From an uncultured Verrucomicrobia subdivision 3 bacterium (GTDB lineage: Bacteria > Verrucomicrobiota > Verrucomicrobiia > Limisphaerales > UBA8199): a DNA stretch of 42,784 nt. A program made the translations under genes and the position numbers. Under the pieces are notes generated by a model. The model searched no databases and was not told where the DNA came from. It was given only the letters and a program-made list of their open reading frames with translations. The DNA lies in NCBI GenBank assembly GCA_903913865.1, contig CAIWMU010000143.1, positions 1-42,784 on the forward strand, written 5' to 3'. Below are positions 26,047 to 34,807 of this stretch, piece after piece (positions within the stretch are counted from its first letter, which is position 1; every line of letters begins with the position of its first letter).

Positions 26047-27149
26047 AATTCGTGGATGAGTATCGGGACCCCGCCATGGCCCACCAGTTCAGAAGGGAAT
26101 TGGCGCGCATCACCACCCGTCCATGGACCATCATGGAGGTTTGTGGCGGCCAGACGCATGCGATCGTAAAATTCGGGATCGACGAACTCCTGCCCCCGCA
26201 GGTGAGGCTGATTCACGGTCCGGGCTGCCCGGTTTGTGTGACCTCCCTGGAGTTGATCGATCAGGCGCTGGACATCGCCTCACGCCCCGGGGTGATTTTC
26301 TGCTCCTTTGGTGACATGCTGCGGGTGCCGGGCAGCCAGAAGGATCTGCTCTCCGTGAAGGCCTCGGGAGGGGATGTCCGCGTTCTCTATTCCCCGCTGG
26401 ATGCAGTCAGGATTGCCGCCCAAAATCCCGGCCGGGAGGTGGTGTTCTTTGCCGTCGGTTTTGAAACCACCGCGCCGACCACCGCAATGGCGGTCTGCCA
26501 GGCCGCGAGGCTCGGCTTGAAAAACTTTTCCCTGCTTGTCTCCCATGTGCTTGTGCCGCCCGCCATGGAGGGGCTGCTTTCCGATCCGGAATGCCAGGTC
26601 CAGGCCTTTCTTGCGGCCGGCCATGTGTGTGCGGTCATGGGCTATGAGGAGTATCTGCCCATCGCCGCGCGGCTGCGGGTGCCGATCGTGGTCACCGGGT
26701 TCGAGCCGCTCGATATTCTGCACGGCATCCTCATGTGCATCCGGCAACTGGAGTCCGGCCGGGCGGAGGTGGAAAACCAGTACAGCCGCGCTGTGCGGCG
26801 GGAGGGCAACCTCCCGGCCCGGCAGATGCTGGGGGAAATTTTCCGGGTGGTGGACCGCAAATGGCGTGGCGTGGGGGAGATACCCGGCAGCGGGCTGGCC
26901 CTGGCGGAGCCCTATCGTGCGTTTGATGCCGCTCTGAAGTTTGGCGTGTCTCAACTCAGCGTAAACGAGCCCGCGGAGTGTCAAAGTGGCCTGGTGCTGA
27001 AGGGGAGGATCAAGCCCGCCGAGTGTGGTGCGTTCGGCACCCGCTGCACTCCGGAACATCCGCTGGGGGCCACGATGGTCTCCTCGGAAGGCGCCTGCGC
27101 CGCCTACTACCGCTATCGCCGCGATCCCTCCATCATCCCAAATTCATGA
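26043..27149 (+). CDS. hypD: Hydrogenase maturation iron-sulfur protein HypD
   Basis: A 368-residue protein, the scaffold on which the Fe(CN)2CO group is built. [15 protein letters not shown] (Cys34) and [15 protein letters not shown] (Cys62, Cys65) are the conserved N-terminal cysteine motifs. [15 protein letters not shown] and [11 protein letters not shown] follow. The C-terminal [4Fe-4S] cysteines lie in [17 protein letters not shown] and [13 protein letters not shown]. Length is normal. Start and stop overlap hypC and hypE by 4 nt each, indicating translational coupling. Confidence 0.96.
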   Translation: MKFVDEYRDPAMAHQFRRELARITTRPWTIMEVCGGQTHAIVKFGIDELLPPQVRLIHGPGCPVCVTSLELIDQALDIASRPGVIFCSFGDMLRVPGSQKDLLSVKASGGDVRVLYSPLDAVRIAAQNPGREVVFFAVGFETTAPTTAMAVCQAARLGLKNFSLLVSHVLVPPAMEGLLSDPECQVQAFLAAGHVCAVMGYEEYLPIAARLRVPIVVTGFEPLDILHGILMCIRQLESGRAEVENQYSRAVRREGNLPARQMLGEIFRVVDRKWRGVGEIPGSGLALAEPYRAFDAALKFGVSQLSVNEPAECQSGLVLKGRIKPAECGAFGTRCTPEHPLGATMVSSEGACAAYYRYRRDPSIIPNS

Positions 27150-28201
27150 GCACTCCGGCATCATTCCAATCGGCCTGCCCGTTTCCCATTGAGAATTATC
27201 CGCAGATCCTCCTCGCCCACGGTGGCGGGGGCAGGCTGATGCACCAGTTGATCCAGCGGATGATCCTGCCTGCCTTCAAGAACCCGTGGCTGGATGCGCA
27301 GCACGATGCCAGCGTCATTGAACCGGGCGGCTCACGGCTGGCTTTTACAACCGATTCCTATGTCGTGCGCCCCATGTTTTTCCCCGGGGGGGATGTCGGT
27401 TCGCTCGCTGTTCATGGCACCGTGAATGATCTGGCGATGGCCGGGGCCAAACCCCTTTATCTGAGCGCCGGCTTGATCATCGAGGAGGGGTTGCCGATGG
27501 AGACCCTCTGGAAGATCCTCTCGTCCATGCAACGGGCCGCGCAGGCCGCAGGGGTTCAGATTGTCACAGGCGACACCAAGGTTGTGGACCGAGGCAAGGG
27601 GGATGGCGTTTACATCAACACAGCGGGGATAGGGGTTGTGGAGCATTCGCTATCCATCACCCCGACCAGCGTCCGGCCCGGGGATGTGGTGCTGGTCAGT
27701 GGGGATCTGGGACGCCACGGCATCGCCATCATGGCGGTGCGGGAGGGGTTGGAGTTTGACACCGTGATTGAGAGTGACTCGGCGCCTCTGGCCGCGCCGG
27801 TGCTGGCCCTGGTGGAAAAGGGGGTGGAGATTCATTGCCTCCGGGATATCACCCGGGGCGGGCTGACAAGTGTGCTCAATGAGATTGCCGAGGGAGCCGG
27901 GCATCCGATCCACATTGAAGAGACGCAGGTGCCGATCCGCGAGGATGTGCGGGCCGCCTGCGAGATCCTGGGCCTGGATCCGCTTCAGGTGGCCTGCGAA
28001 GGCCGCATGGTGGCGGTCGTTCCGGAGCGGGAGGTGGAGCGGGTTCTGGACCTGTGGCGCGGGTTCGGTGTGAGTGCGGGCGCGGCGGTCATTGGCCGCG
28101 TGGCGGAGAAGGGCACCGCCCGGGTGTTGATCCGTAGTGCGATTGGCGCCCAGCGCATCCTGGAAATGGGCTCCGGGGAGCAACTGCCACGGATTTGCTG
28201 A
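27146..28201 (+). CDS. hypE: Carbamoyl dehydratase HypE
   Basis: A 351-residue protein. It accepts the carbamoyl group from HypF on its C-terminal cysteine and dehydrates it with ATP to a thiocyanate. The AIR synthase-like fold is seen in [55 protein letters not shown] and [15 protein letters not shown]. The chain ends PRIC, with the required terminal cysteine (Cys351). The ATG at 27146 overlaps the hypD stop. A frame open from 26978 is only the end of hypD in another register. hypA and hypB (nickel insertion) do not follow; the next gene converges. Confidence 0.96.
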   Translation: MSTPASFQSACPFPIENYPQILLAHGGGGRLMHQLIQRMILPAFKNPWLDAQHDASVIEPGGSRLAFTTDSYVVRPMFFPGGDVGSLAVHGTVNDLAMAGAKPLYLSAGLIIEEGLPMETLWKILSSMQRAAQAAGVQIVTGDTKVVDRGKGDGVYINTAGIGVVEHSLSITPTSVRPGDVVLVSGDLGRHGIAIMAVREGLEFDTVIESDSAPLAAPVLALVEKGVEIHCLRDITRGGLTSVLNEIAEGAGHPIHIEETQVPIREDVRAACEILGLDPLQVACEGRMVAVVPEREVERVLDLWRGFGVSAGAAVIGRVAEKGTARVLIRSAIGAQRILEMGSGEQLPRIC

Positions 28202-28227
28202 GCTGAGCGCGGGAGATTCGGCCCCGG

Positions 28228-28734
28228 TCAGTAACCCGGGCCGCGAAGCCGTGCAACAACCTCTTCGAGCATCTTGCGATAGGAGCCGGTGCCCATACGG
28301 ACCACCGACTCGCCCTCGAGCAAGCCGCCCCGGTCCGTCACCTTGCAGGCTTGCGCGTGGAGCCGGAAATAGGCCTCCCCATGCTCCACGAGAGTCAGTT
28401 TCACACGGATATAAAGCGGCTTGTCGGGCAGCCAGTCACCATACGCGATGTTGCTCATCGTGCTCGCGGGCTTTTCGCACCACATTTTCTGAGGGGAGAG
28501 GACCTTCATCCGGTAGCCGTGCGCGGCAAACACATCGTCCGCTGCAGCGAAGATCTGACCCGGTGTGTTGCCCCGCAATTCGACGGAGACCCCGCCGGTC
28601 GGCTCGGGAACGCCGGATGACTTGCAGCCCACGCCGGCACATGCGAGCGCGCAAAGGAGTGTGAGCAGTGTCAGGAATCGGAAGACTCCTCCCATTGTCC
28701 TGGGGGTTTCGGGCAGGAACCGGATATTCATCAT
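28228..28734 (-). CDS. Putative lipoprotein, function unknown
   Basis: About 168 residues. A signal sequence with FLTLLTLLCALACAGVGC ends in a cysteine followed by KSSG, consistent with lipidation, although VG before Cys is not a perfect lipobox. The mature domain contains TPGQIFAAADDVFAAHGYRM, PLYIRVKLTLVEHGEAYFRL and RKMLEEVVARL, reading like a small alpha/beta domain. I do not recognise the family. ATG 28734 is used; ATG 28695 would give a shorter and equally good signal peptide. It follows the threonine aldolase gene by 59 nt on the same strand and converges with hypE. Confidence 0.65.
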   Translation of the reverse strand: MMNIRFLPETPRTMGGVFRFLTLLTLLCALACAGVGCKSSGVPEPTGGVSVELRGNTPGQIFAAADDVFAAHGYRMKVLSPQKMWCEKPASTMSNIAYGDWLPDKPLYIRVKLTLVEHGEAYFRLHAQACKVTDRGGLLEGESVVRMGTGSYRKMLEEVVARLRGPGY

Positions 28735-28793
28735 TTTGGGGCTGGGTGGGATTTGTGGCGTTGGATTCCAGAGAAACATTGTTCCGGGCCGAC

Positions 28794-29867
28794 TCACCGG
28801 CCGGCCGCCTTCGCGGTTGCCAACTCCTTTAGATCTGCCGCGAAACCGTCCACATCCTCCGTGGTGGTATCCCAACTGCACATGAGGCGCGATTCCTCCC
28901 AACCGCCGACGTTGGTGTAAAATTTCCAACCTCGTGCAAACATGGCCTGGACCACGTCATCCGGGATGCGGGCAAACACCGCGTTGCTCTCCACGGGGTA
29001 GGGCACGCCGATGCCGGGCAGGTCTTTGATGGCCAACTCCATCCTCTTTGCCATGGCGTTTGAATGGGCCGCATGGCGCAGCCAGGCTCCATTCTGCAGC
29101 ATCCCGACCCAGGGGGCCGAAAGGAAACGCATCTTGGAGGCGAGTTGTCCGCCCTGCTTGCAGCGGTAGTCAAACTCCCGGGCCGCCTCCAGGTTGAAAA
29201 AGACCACTGCCTCACCAATCGCGATGCCATTCTTCGTGCCGCCGAAGCACAACACATCCACCCCGGCCTTCCACGTGATCTCCTTCGGTGCGACTCCCAG
29301 GCCCACCACGGCATTCGCAAAGCGTGCCCCATCCATTTGGACCCGCAAATTGTAGCGGCGGGCCACCTCGCTCAGTGCACCCAGCTCGGCCACCGAATAA
29401 ACGGTGCCGACCTCCGTGGCCTGTGTCAGGCTCAAGGCCCGGGGCTTCGGGTAATGCACATCCGTGCGTTTGTTCACAGCGCCCTGGATGGAGGTTGGAT
29501 CAACCTTTCCCGCCTCACCCGGCAGCAGGAGCACCTTCGTGCCGTTCGCAAAGAATTCCGGCGCGCCACACTCGCTGGATTCCACGTGCGCCATCTGGTG
29601 GCAGAGAATGCTGTGATAGGACTGGCAAAGGGAGGCAAGGGAGAGGCTGTTGGCGGAGGTGCCGTTGAACACAAAAAACACCTCGCAATTGATCTCGAAG
29701 ATCTCCCGGAGCAGGTTGGAGGCCTTCTCCGTCCAGGAATCGTCCCCATAACTGACCTCATGGCCAAGGTTGGCCTCGACCATGGCGGCAAAAGCCTCCG
29801 GGCAGATCCCTGCATAGTTATCACTGGCAAAATGGCGCGGGCGCAGAACCTGACTAGCAACATTCAT
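28794..29867 (-). CDS. ltaE: Low-specificity L-threonine aldolase
   Basis: A 357-residue PLP enzyme that cleaves L-threonine or L-allo-threonine to glycine and acetaldehyde. It opens HFASDNYAGICPEA and carries AYGDD-like VSYGDDSWTEKA, FVFNGTSANSLSLASLCQSY and CHQMAHVESSECGAPEFF. The binding lysine follows in CFGGTKNGIAIGEA (Lys202), then GQLASKMRFLSAPWVG. These blocks match the Pseudomonas-type enzyme closely. The ATG at 29867 sits 6 nt after a perfect TATAAT, so the message may be leaderless. Confidence 0.92.
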   Translation of the reverse strand: MNVASQVLRPRHFASDNYAGICPEAFAAMVEANLGHEVSYGDDSWTEKASNLLREIFEINCEVFFVFNGTSANSLSLASLCQSYHSILCHQMAHVESSECGAPEFFANGTKVLLLPGEAGKVDPTSIQGAVNKRTDVHYPKPRALSLTQATEVGTVYSVAELGALSEVARRYNLRVQMDGARFANAVVGLGVAPKEITWKAGVDVLCFGGTKNGIAIGEAVVFFNLEAAREFDYRCKQGGQLASKMRFLSAPWVGMLQNGAWLRHAAHSNAMAKRMELAIKDLPGIGVPYPVESNAVFARIPDDVVQAMFARGWKFYTNVGGWEESRLMCSWDTTTEDVDGFAADLKELATAKAAGR

Positions 29868-29873
29868 GGGAGA

Positions 29874-29901
29874 ATTATAGGCGCAACCGCCCGGCAAGAC
29901 A
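29874..29901 (-). promoter_or_regulatory. Candidate promoter of the threonine aldolase gene
   Basis: On the minus strand a perfect TATAAT (29879 to 29874) ends 6 nt before the ATG, so transcription should begin at about the A of the start codon. The -35 is weak (TGTCTT with a 16-nt spacer). Confidence 0.5.
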
Positions 29902-30026
29902 GGAAAAAGCATGTTTGTGTGGATACGGGAACCGCCGCCCCGGGATTGGCGGGAGGGCTCCCGAAAATGTCACAAGGGGTTGAAATTCCCTGAACGCCAT
30001 CCGGGCATCGGAAAATTCAGCACGGA

Positions 30027-30055
30027 TTGACTTGCGCCTTTCTAATATCCATATT
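30027..30055 (+). promoter_or_regulatory. Candidate promoter of the UVR-motif gene
   Basis: TTGACT (30027-30032), 17 nt and CATATT (30050-30055). The box ends 6 nt before the ATG at 30062, the same spacing as in the divergent aldolase gene, again suggesting a leaderless transcript. Confidence 0.5.
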
Positions 30056-30061
30056 CGCGGA

Positions 30062-30823
30062 ATGGACTTCGACATCACGCGACTGCTGAAAAACTGGGAC
30101 TATGTGCCCGGGCAGGTTCTCGTGCGGAAATTCACCTCGAAGGATGGCGTTGAAAAGATCCAGCTGAGGGTGGATCTCGGGCTGCTCCAGATGAATGTGG
30201 ATGGGCGTCCCGATGGCCAGCAACCGTTTGGCGAGGAGTCCCTTTTTGATCATTACCAGACCCTGCTTGAGCTTCAGAAGGAGACCCATGGCGGGGATGA
30301 CGCCGGGTTTCAACTCGGGCCGGAGGATTGTTCCCAGCTTCAGATCGAGGCGCTGCAATACCACCATCGCTACATCTGCCTGCTTCAGTTGGAGCAGTAT
30401 GCCGAGGTGGAGCGGGACGCCCGGAGGAACCTGTCCCTGTTCGCCTTTGTTCAACAATATGGACGCCCAAACGAGCTGGGGAACTCCCTGAGGCAGCTTG
30501 AACCGCAGTTGCTCATGATCCTAACCCGCGCCAGGGCCTGCTCCGCCTTGAAGGTGATGAATTTCAATCTGGCCAATTCCCTGGTTCAGGAGGGCATCGA
30601 CAGCATCCGCGCCTTCTATGAGGAATCAGGCCGGCCCGAAGCGGCGGAACAAAGCGGCGAGATCACCTCCCTCGAGGATTGGCGCCGGGAGATCCTTGCG
30701 GAGCGGCCTCTTACACGCCGCGAGCAGTTGGAGCGCGCCCTGCACGAGGCCATTCAGCGGGAGGATTACGAACGGGCCGCCAAAGTCCGTGACGAACTCC
30801 GCTCGCTCCCGGCAGGGAAGTAG
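30062..30823 (+). CDS. UvrB/UvrC-motif protein, function unknown
   Basis: A 253-residue, probably cytoplasmic protein. The N-terminal region (MDFDITRLLKNWDYVPGQ, then RKF and a strand-rich segment with LQMNVDGRPDGQ) is unfamiliar. The middle is helical. The last 40 residues form a UVR motif (LERALHEAIQREDYERAAKV, then RDELRSL), the helical hairpin found in UvrB, UvrC, McsA and ClpC where it mediates protein contacts. The ATG 30062 matches the candidate promoter. It may be an adaptor rather than a repair enzyme; that is inference. Confidence 0.75.
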   Translation: MDFDITRLLKNWDYVPGQVLVRKFTSKDGVEKIQLRVDLGLLQMNVDGRPDGQQPFGEESLFDHYQTLLELQKETHGGDDAGFQLGPEDCSQLQIEALQYHHRYICLLQLEQYAEVERDARRNLSLFAFVQQYGRPNELGNSLRQLEPQLLMILTRARACSALKVMNFNLANSLVQEGIDSIRAFYEESGRPEAAEQSGEITSLEDWRREILAERPLTRREQLERALHEAIQREDYERAAKVRDELRSLPAGK

Positions 30824-30894
30824 GAGTTTGGGGGGAACGGGGAGTGATTCTCCGGGCATGAAGCATGCCCATTTCAGAGACTGTTTTGATGAAT

Positions 30895-30928
30895 GGGGGA
30901 CGAGGAATGCCCCGTCCCCCGATGTTTT
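30895..30928 (+). terminator. Terminator between convergent genes
   Basis: GGGGGACG (30895-30902) and CGTCCCCC (30913-30920) form a perfect 8-bp stem followed by GATGTTTT. A second hairpin, GGGCATG/CATGCCC (30854-30860/30864-30870), lies just upstream. Together they separate the UVR-motif gene from the opposing DUF5069 gene. Confidence 0.55.
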
Positions 30929-30958
30929 CCCTTGAGGGGATCCGTTCAAAGCTGCAGA

Positions 30959-31411
30959 TCAGACCTGGCCGCCGAAGCTGGAATAGTCGTCGAGGTCGAG
31001 CAGGTCGAACCAGGTGCTGATGTCCTCGCGCTTGGGCGCGATCTTGGCATGGGCACCGTGGTAGAATTCGCGGGATTCCACAACCGACGGCGCGCGCTGT
31101 TCGAGCCAGGCGGACCATCCGGCGATCTCGCATTCCGTGCGGGGGGTCTTGCTGTTCTTCTGGATCCACAGCAAAAGGTCGCCGTCCCCCTTGCCGGAGG
31201 CAACCTGCTTCTTCAACTTCTCCGGGTCCACGCCTGTGAAGTCAAAAAAGTATTCATCCATGGGGCAGGCGTAGTTGTATTCACCGTTGGTGCCGGCGAT
31301 CGTTGCCCGGCACTTGTCGAGCATGCGGGGGAGGAGCACGTAGCCACCCAACCGCACCCGGATGCTCCGGGGCGGGTTCTTTGTCAAATCCATTGCGTTT
31401 TTCAGCGCCAT
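30959..31411 (-). CDS. DUF5069-family protein
   Basis: A 150-residue cytoplasmic protein. The opening MDLTKNPPRSIRVRLGGYVL, followed by LPRMLDKCRATIAG, then NYACPMDEYFFDFTGVD and DLLLWIQKN, matches the pattern I know as DUF5069, frequent in Verrucomicrobiota and Planctomycetota. The function is unknown. The ATG at 31411 has AGGA about 7 nt upstream. The gene diverges from thiH. Confidence 0.8.
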   Translation of the reverse strand: MALKNAMDLTKNPPRSIRVRLGGYVLLPRMLDKCRATIAGTNGEYNYACPMDEYFFDFTGVDPEKLKKQVASGKGDGDLLLWIQKNSKTPRTECEIAGWSAWLEQRAPSVVESREFYHGAHAKIAPKREDISTWFDLLDLDDYSSFGGQV

Positions 31412-31562
31412 ATAGGTTCCTGTTTCGTTGTGTTTGTGATCCTGCTCAACGGCAACCATCGCAGCTGTGCAGGGGGATAACTTGCCCTCAGTTGGTTATT
31501 ATGCAAGTTCTGCTTCCCGCACCCCCGCTCGACATTCGCCCCCTGTCTGATAGCTTCACGTT

Positions 31563-32753
31563 GTGAGTTTTGCATCCGAATTCGAGAAGCTGCCGCTGAA
31601 CGATCTTGTAGCGCTGTCGCTGCAGACAACACGGGAGGCGGTGGTTGAGAGCATGGCCAAGCCCAGACCGGGGCTGGCCGATTTTGCACGGCTGATTTCC
31701 CCTGCGGCCTCACCTCTTCTTGAAACGATGTGCCAGCGGTCCCGGGAGTTGACGCTCAGGCGTTTTGGCCGTGTGATTCGTCTTTTTGCGCCACTTTACC
31801 TCTCCAACGAGTGCATCAACAACTGCCGTTACTGCGGCTTTTCCCGCGACAACCCGATCATGAGGGTAACCCTCTCGGTGGAGGAGGTGCGGAGGGAGGC
31901 GCGGGCGATCGTGGCGGACGGGTTTCGAAATGTTCTTTTGGTCTCGGGGGAACACCCCAAGTTTGTCTCGGGCACCTATCTTGCCGAGTGCATCACCGCC
32001 CTGCGGGAGATGGCCCCTTCCGTCTCTCTGGAAGTCGGCCCGATGGAAGCCGCCGAATACCGTCCCCTCGTTGAGGCCGGGGCTGAGGGGTTGGTGGTTT
32101 ATCAGGAAACCTATGACCGGGCCGTCTATGATGCGATGCACACGGCGGGCCCGAAACGGAACTTTGACTGGCGGCTGGATACGGCTGAGCGTGCCTATGC
32201 AGCCGGCTTCCGGCGGTTGGGCATCGGGGCCCTGTACGGTTTGTCCAACTGGAGGCTGGAAGCTCTGGCTGTGGCCGCCCATGCCCGGCATCTCCTTCGG
32301 GAATGCTGGAAAGCCTCCATCACCATTTCCCTTCCCCGTCTCCGGCCTTGCGCCGGGGAGTTTGAACCTCTCACGCATATCAGTGACCGTGAGTTGGTGC
32401 AGCTTGTTTGCGCGTTGCGACTCATGTTCCCGGATGTCGGCCTGGTGCTTTCGACCCGCGAATCGCCGGCATTGAGGGATGGGCTGATCCCGCTGGGCAT
32501 CACCCTCATCAGCGCGGGCAGCCACACGGAGCCGGGCGGTTACACGGGTGCGGGCAAGGAGAATGTCCACCTTACAGAGCGGGGCCGTATTCTCAGTCCC
32601 GGGCCGGAACCGGTCGGGGCCTCCGTGGCAAAATCGGCCACCGGCCAGTTCCAGATCGCGGATGAGCGTCCGGCAGCGGAGGTCGCGGATCAACTGCGCC
32701 GCCTCGGCTATGAGCCGGTTTGGAAGGATTGGGACACCGCGCTGACGTCCTGA
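31563..32753 (+). CDS. thiH: 2-iminoacetate synthase ThiH
   Basis: A 396-residue radical SAM enzyme that cleaves tyrosine to dehydroglycine (2-iminoacetate) and p-cresol for the thiazole ring of thiamin. LYLSNECINNCRYCGFS contains the CxxxCxxC cluster motif (Cys84, Cys88, Cys91). VSGEHPKFV, VYQETYD and SLPRLRPC are further ThiH blocks, and the C-terminal ISAGSHTEPGGYTG is characteristic. The start is a GTG at 31563. No TPP riboswitch is evident in the 150 nt upstream. thiS follows 11 nt downstream; thiG is absent from the window. Confidence 0.94.
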   Translation: MSFASEFEKLPLNDLVALSLQTTREAVVESMAKPRPGLADFARLISPAASPLLETMCQRSRELTLRRFGRVIRLFAPLYLSNECINNCRYCGFSRDNPIMRVTLSVEEVRREARAIVADGFRNVLLVSGEHPKFVSGTYLAECITALREMAPSVSLEVGPMEAAEYRPLVEAGAEGLVVYQETYDRAVYDAMHTAGPKRNFDWRLDTAERAYAAGFRRLGIGALYGLSNWRLEALAVAAHARHLLRECWKASITISLPRLRPCAGEFEPLTHISDRELVQLVCALRLMFPDVGLVLSTRESPALRDGLIPLGITLISAGSHTEPGGYTGAGKENVHLTERGRILSPGPEPVGASVAKSATGQFQIADERPAAEVADQLRRLGYEPVWKDWDTALTS

Positions 32754-32764
32754 GTTTTCCTGTC

Positions 32765-32974
32765 ATGAATGAGAACTGTGTCATAGCGAACGGAAAAACC
32801 ATCCCGGTGGAGTTTCCCGCCACCTTGCACGACTTTCTGGTCGCCCTCGGCTTGCCGCCGCGCAGTGTGGTGGTGGAGCTGAACGGTGAGGCTATTCCGC
32901 CCTCCGAGTTCCCTATCCGCCAGCTCAAGGCTGGGGACCGGCTTGAGATTGTGCGGATCGTTGCGGGTGGGTGA
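32765..32974 (+). CDS. thiS: Sulfur carrier protein ThiS
   Basis: A 69-residue ubiquitin-like protein. It reads CVIANGKTIPVEFPATLHDF, then VVVELNGEAIPPSEF, and ends DRLEIVRIVAGG. The C-terminal Gly-Gly is adenylated by ThiF/MoeB-type enzymes and becomes the thiocarboxylate that donates sulfur to thiazole. ATG 32765 gives the normal length. It is co-transcribed with thiH. Confidence 0.92.
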   Translation: MNENCVIANGKTIPVEFPATLHDFLVALGLPPRSVVVELNGEAIPPSEFPIRQLKAGDRLEIVRIVAGG

Positions 32975-33086
32975 GTTCCTCCAGTATCCCTGCCGTTCGG
33001 TTCAGGGGCGGGTTTGAGGCAGGCTGATATTTTTATTGCGTCGGTATCGCGGCCTGTTACATCTGGGTGGTAACCCGGATACAGGA

Positions 33087-33746
33087 ATGAAAACCGAACG
33101 CGGCTTCACCCTGCTTGAACTGCTGGTGGTGATCGCCATCATTGCCATCCTTGCGGCTCTGTTGCTGCCTGCACTGAACCGGGCCAAATCCACGGCGCAC
33201 GCAGCCGTATGCCTCAACAACCTGAAGCAGTGGGGGCTCGCCACCCAGCTGTATGCAGTTGAGAACAGCGATTTCCTCCCACCGGAGGGGTTTGCCAACC
33301 CGCTGCCGCAGCACACGAACACCGGTTGGTATGTGCAACTTCCCCGCATTCTGGGGCTGCCCCGCTACCACGATCAACCCTGGCGAACCAATGCGGCTGC
33401 GGATCCCGGTCGGTCCGTCTGGATCTGCCCGTCGAACAGCCGCCGCAGCAACGGAAATAACCTTTTTCATTACTGCCTCAACGAGTATGTGGATGGCTTT
33501 GCCAGCACCGATGTGCCAACCCGGATCGCCAACATTCGGGGGCCGGACCGGGTGGTTTGGTTTTTCGACAGCAAGAATCTGCCTGCCATCGGCGGATGGA
33601 CCTTTCCCCATACCAATCTCCACTCCGGCGGGGCGCAATTCAACTTTCTGGATGGGCATGCAGTCCGGTTCCGGCTCCCGGAATATTGGGATCTGGCCAC
33701 CAACAAGGGTCGGACCAACAATCCGGCGCTCGTGTGGAGGCCGTGA
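33087..33746 (+). CDS. Prepilin-type protein (H-X9-DG class)
   Basis: A 219-residue protein with a very short leader (MKTERG), then [20 protein letters not shown], the canonical G/F cleavage site and membrane helix. [17 protein letters not shown] is the usual post-helix block, WICPSNS a cysteine motif, and [17 protein letters not shown] the complete H-X9-DG element near the C terminus. It is probably processed by prepilin peptidase and exposed in the periplasm or on the surface. It sits alone between thiS and trpS. Confidence 0.88.
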   Translation: MKTERGFTLLELLVVIAIIAILAALLLPALNRAKSTAHAAVCLNNLKQWGLATQLYAVENSDFLPPEGFANPLPQHTNTGWYVQLPRILGLPRYHDQPWRTNAAADPGRSVWICPSNSRRSNGNNLFHYCLNEYVDGFASTDVPTRIANIRGPDRVVWFFDSKNLPAIGGWTFPHTNLHSGGAQFNFLDGHAVRFRLPEYWDLATNKGRTNNPALVWRP

Positions 33747-33787
33747 TCGGGATTTCCATCCGTTGAGAAGCGGCCTCGCTTTATCCT

Positions 33788-33816
33788 TTGCCGCCGGTTG
33801 TGTGCCGCGCTATTTT
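33788..33816 (+). promoter_or_regulatory. Candidate trpS promoter
   Basis: TTGCCG (33788-33793), 17 nt and TATTTT (33811-33816). The -10 box ends 9 nt before the trpS ATG, leaving a leader of only a few nucleotides. Confidence 0.45.
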
Positions 33817-33825
33817 GTCCGGGTT

Positions 33826-34791
33826 ATGAGAATTTTATCCGGCATCCAGCCCTCGGGCACGTTGCATCTCGGCAATTACTTCGGGATGATGCGCCCTGCC
33901 ATCGAATTGCAGGACCAGGGCGACGCCTACTATTTTATAGCCAACTACCACTCCATGACCACGCTGTTCGATCCCGCCGAGCGGGTTCGCAACTCCCGGG
34001 ATGTGGCGCTGGACTTCCTCGCCTGCGGGCTGGATCCGAAGCGAACGGTTTTCTTCCTGCAATCCGATGTGCCTGAAGTGGCGGAATTGACGTGGATCCT
34101 TGGCACGGTCACCCCCATGGGACTCCTGGAACGCTGCCATTCCTTCAAGGACAAGGTTGCGAAGGGGATCTCCTTTAATTTCGGCCTGTTTGCCTACCCG
34201 GTTCTCATGGCTGCGGACATCCTTTTGTATGATTCCAACGTCGTTCCCGTGGGTCAGGACCAGAAGCAGCATGTGGAAGTCACCCGGGACATCGCCACCA
34301 AGTTCAACGAGCAGTATGGACAGACCTTCGTGGTGCCGGAACCCCGGATCCGCGCCGAGACGGCCAAGGTTCCCGGTCTGGATGGTGAGAAGATGAGCAA
34401 GAGCTACGGCAACACGATCGAGATTTTCGGGGATGAAAAGGCGATCAAGAAAAAGATCATGTCCATCAAGATGGACAGCCGGACCCCCCAGGAGCCGAAG
34501 CCGGATGCCGACCAGAACATTGCGATCCAACTGTTGAAGCTGGTTTCGCCGCCTGAGGTGGGGAAGGATTTTGAGGAGCGGTTGCGGGCCGGGGGAATGG
34601 GCTACGGCGACCTCAAGAAGGCGCTGTTTGAGCACTACTGGAACCACTTCGCCGAAGCGCGGGCGCGACGGGCGGAGCTGGTGGCCAACCCGGATTATGT
34701 GGCCCAGGTTTTGGCGGAGGGATCCAGCAGGGCGCGGGAAGTGGCCTCCAAGGTGCTCTCCCGGGCCAGGCGGGCGAGCGGCTTGTGCTGA
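33826..34791 (+). CDS. trpS: Tryptophanyl-tRNA synthetase
   Basis: A 321-residue class I aminoacyl-tRNA synthetase that charges tRNA-Trp. ILSGIQPSGTLHLGNYFG carries the HIGH-type motif (HLGN, residues 14-17). DILLYDSNVVPVGQDQKQH is the tryptophan-binding block, and DGEKMSKSYGN the KMSKS loop (about 189-193). Length is typical. The frame is open far upstream across the prepilin gene, but the family N terminus begins exactly at ATG 33826. It converges with the two-helix prepilin gene, with 16 nt between stops. Confidence 0.96.
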   Translation: MRILSGIQPSGTLHLGNYFGMMRPAIELQDQGDAYYFIANYHSMTTLFDPAERVRNSRDVALDFLACGLDPKRTVFFLQSDVPEVAELTWILGTVTPMGLLERCHSFKDKVAKGISFNFGLFAYPVLMAADILLYDSNVVPVGQDQKQHVEVTRDIATKFNEQYGQTFVVPEPRIRAETAKVPGLDGEKMSKSYGNTIEIFGDEKAIKKKIMSIKMDSRTPQEPKPDADQNIAIQLLKLVSPPEVGKDFEERLRAGGMGYGDLKKALFEHYWNHFAEARARRAELVANPDYVAQVLAEGSSRAREVASKVLSRARRASGLC

Positions 34792-34807
34792 TCCGGACCG
34801 GCTATTG

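Noticed and set aside
26280-27059. 259-codon minus-strand frame within hypD
   Set aside because: Antisense to a fully conserved hypD; no independent evidence.
31412-31562. Possible TPP riboswitch upstream of thiH
   Set aside because: The conserved CUGAGA and the ACCUGAUCUGG-type segment of the thi box are not present.
33253-33825. Very long N-terminal extension of trpS
   Set aside because: The frame merely runs open through the prepilin-type gene; the synthetase's conserved N terminus begins at 33826.
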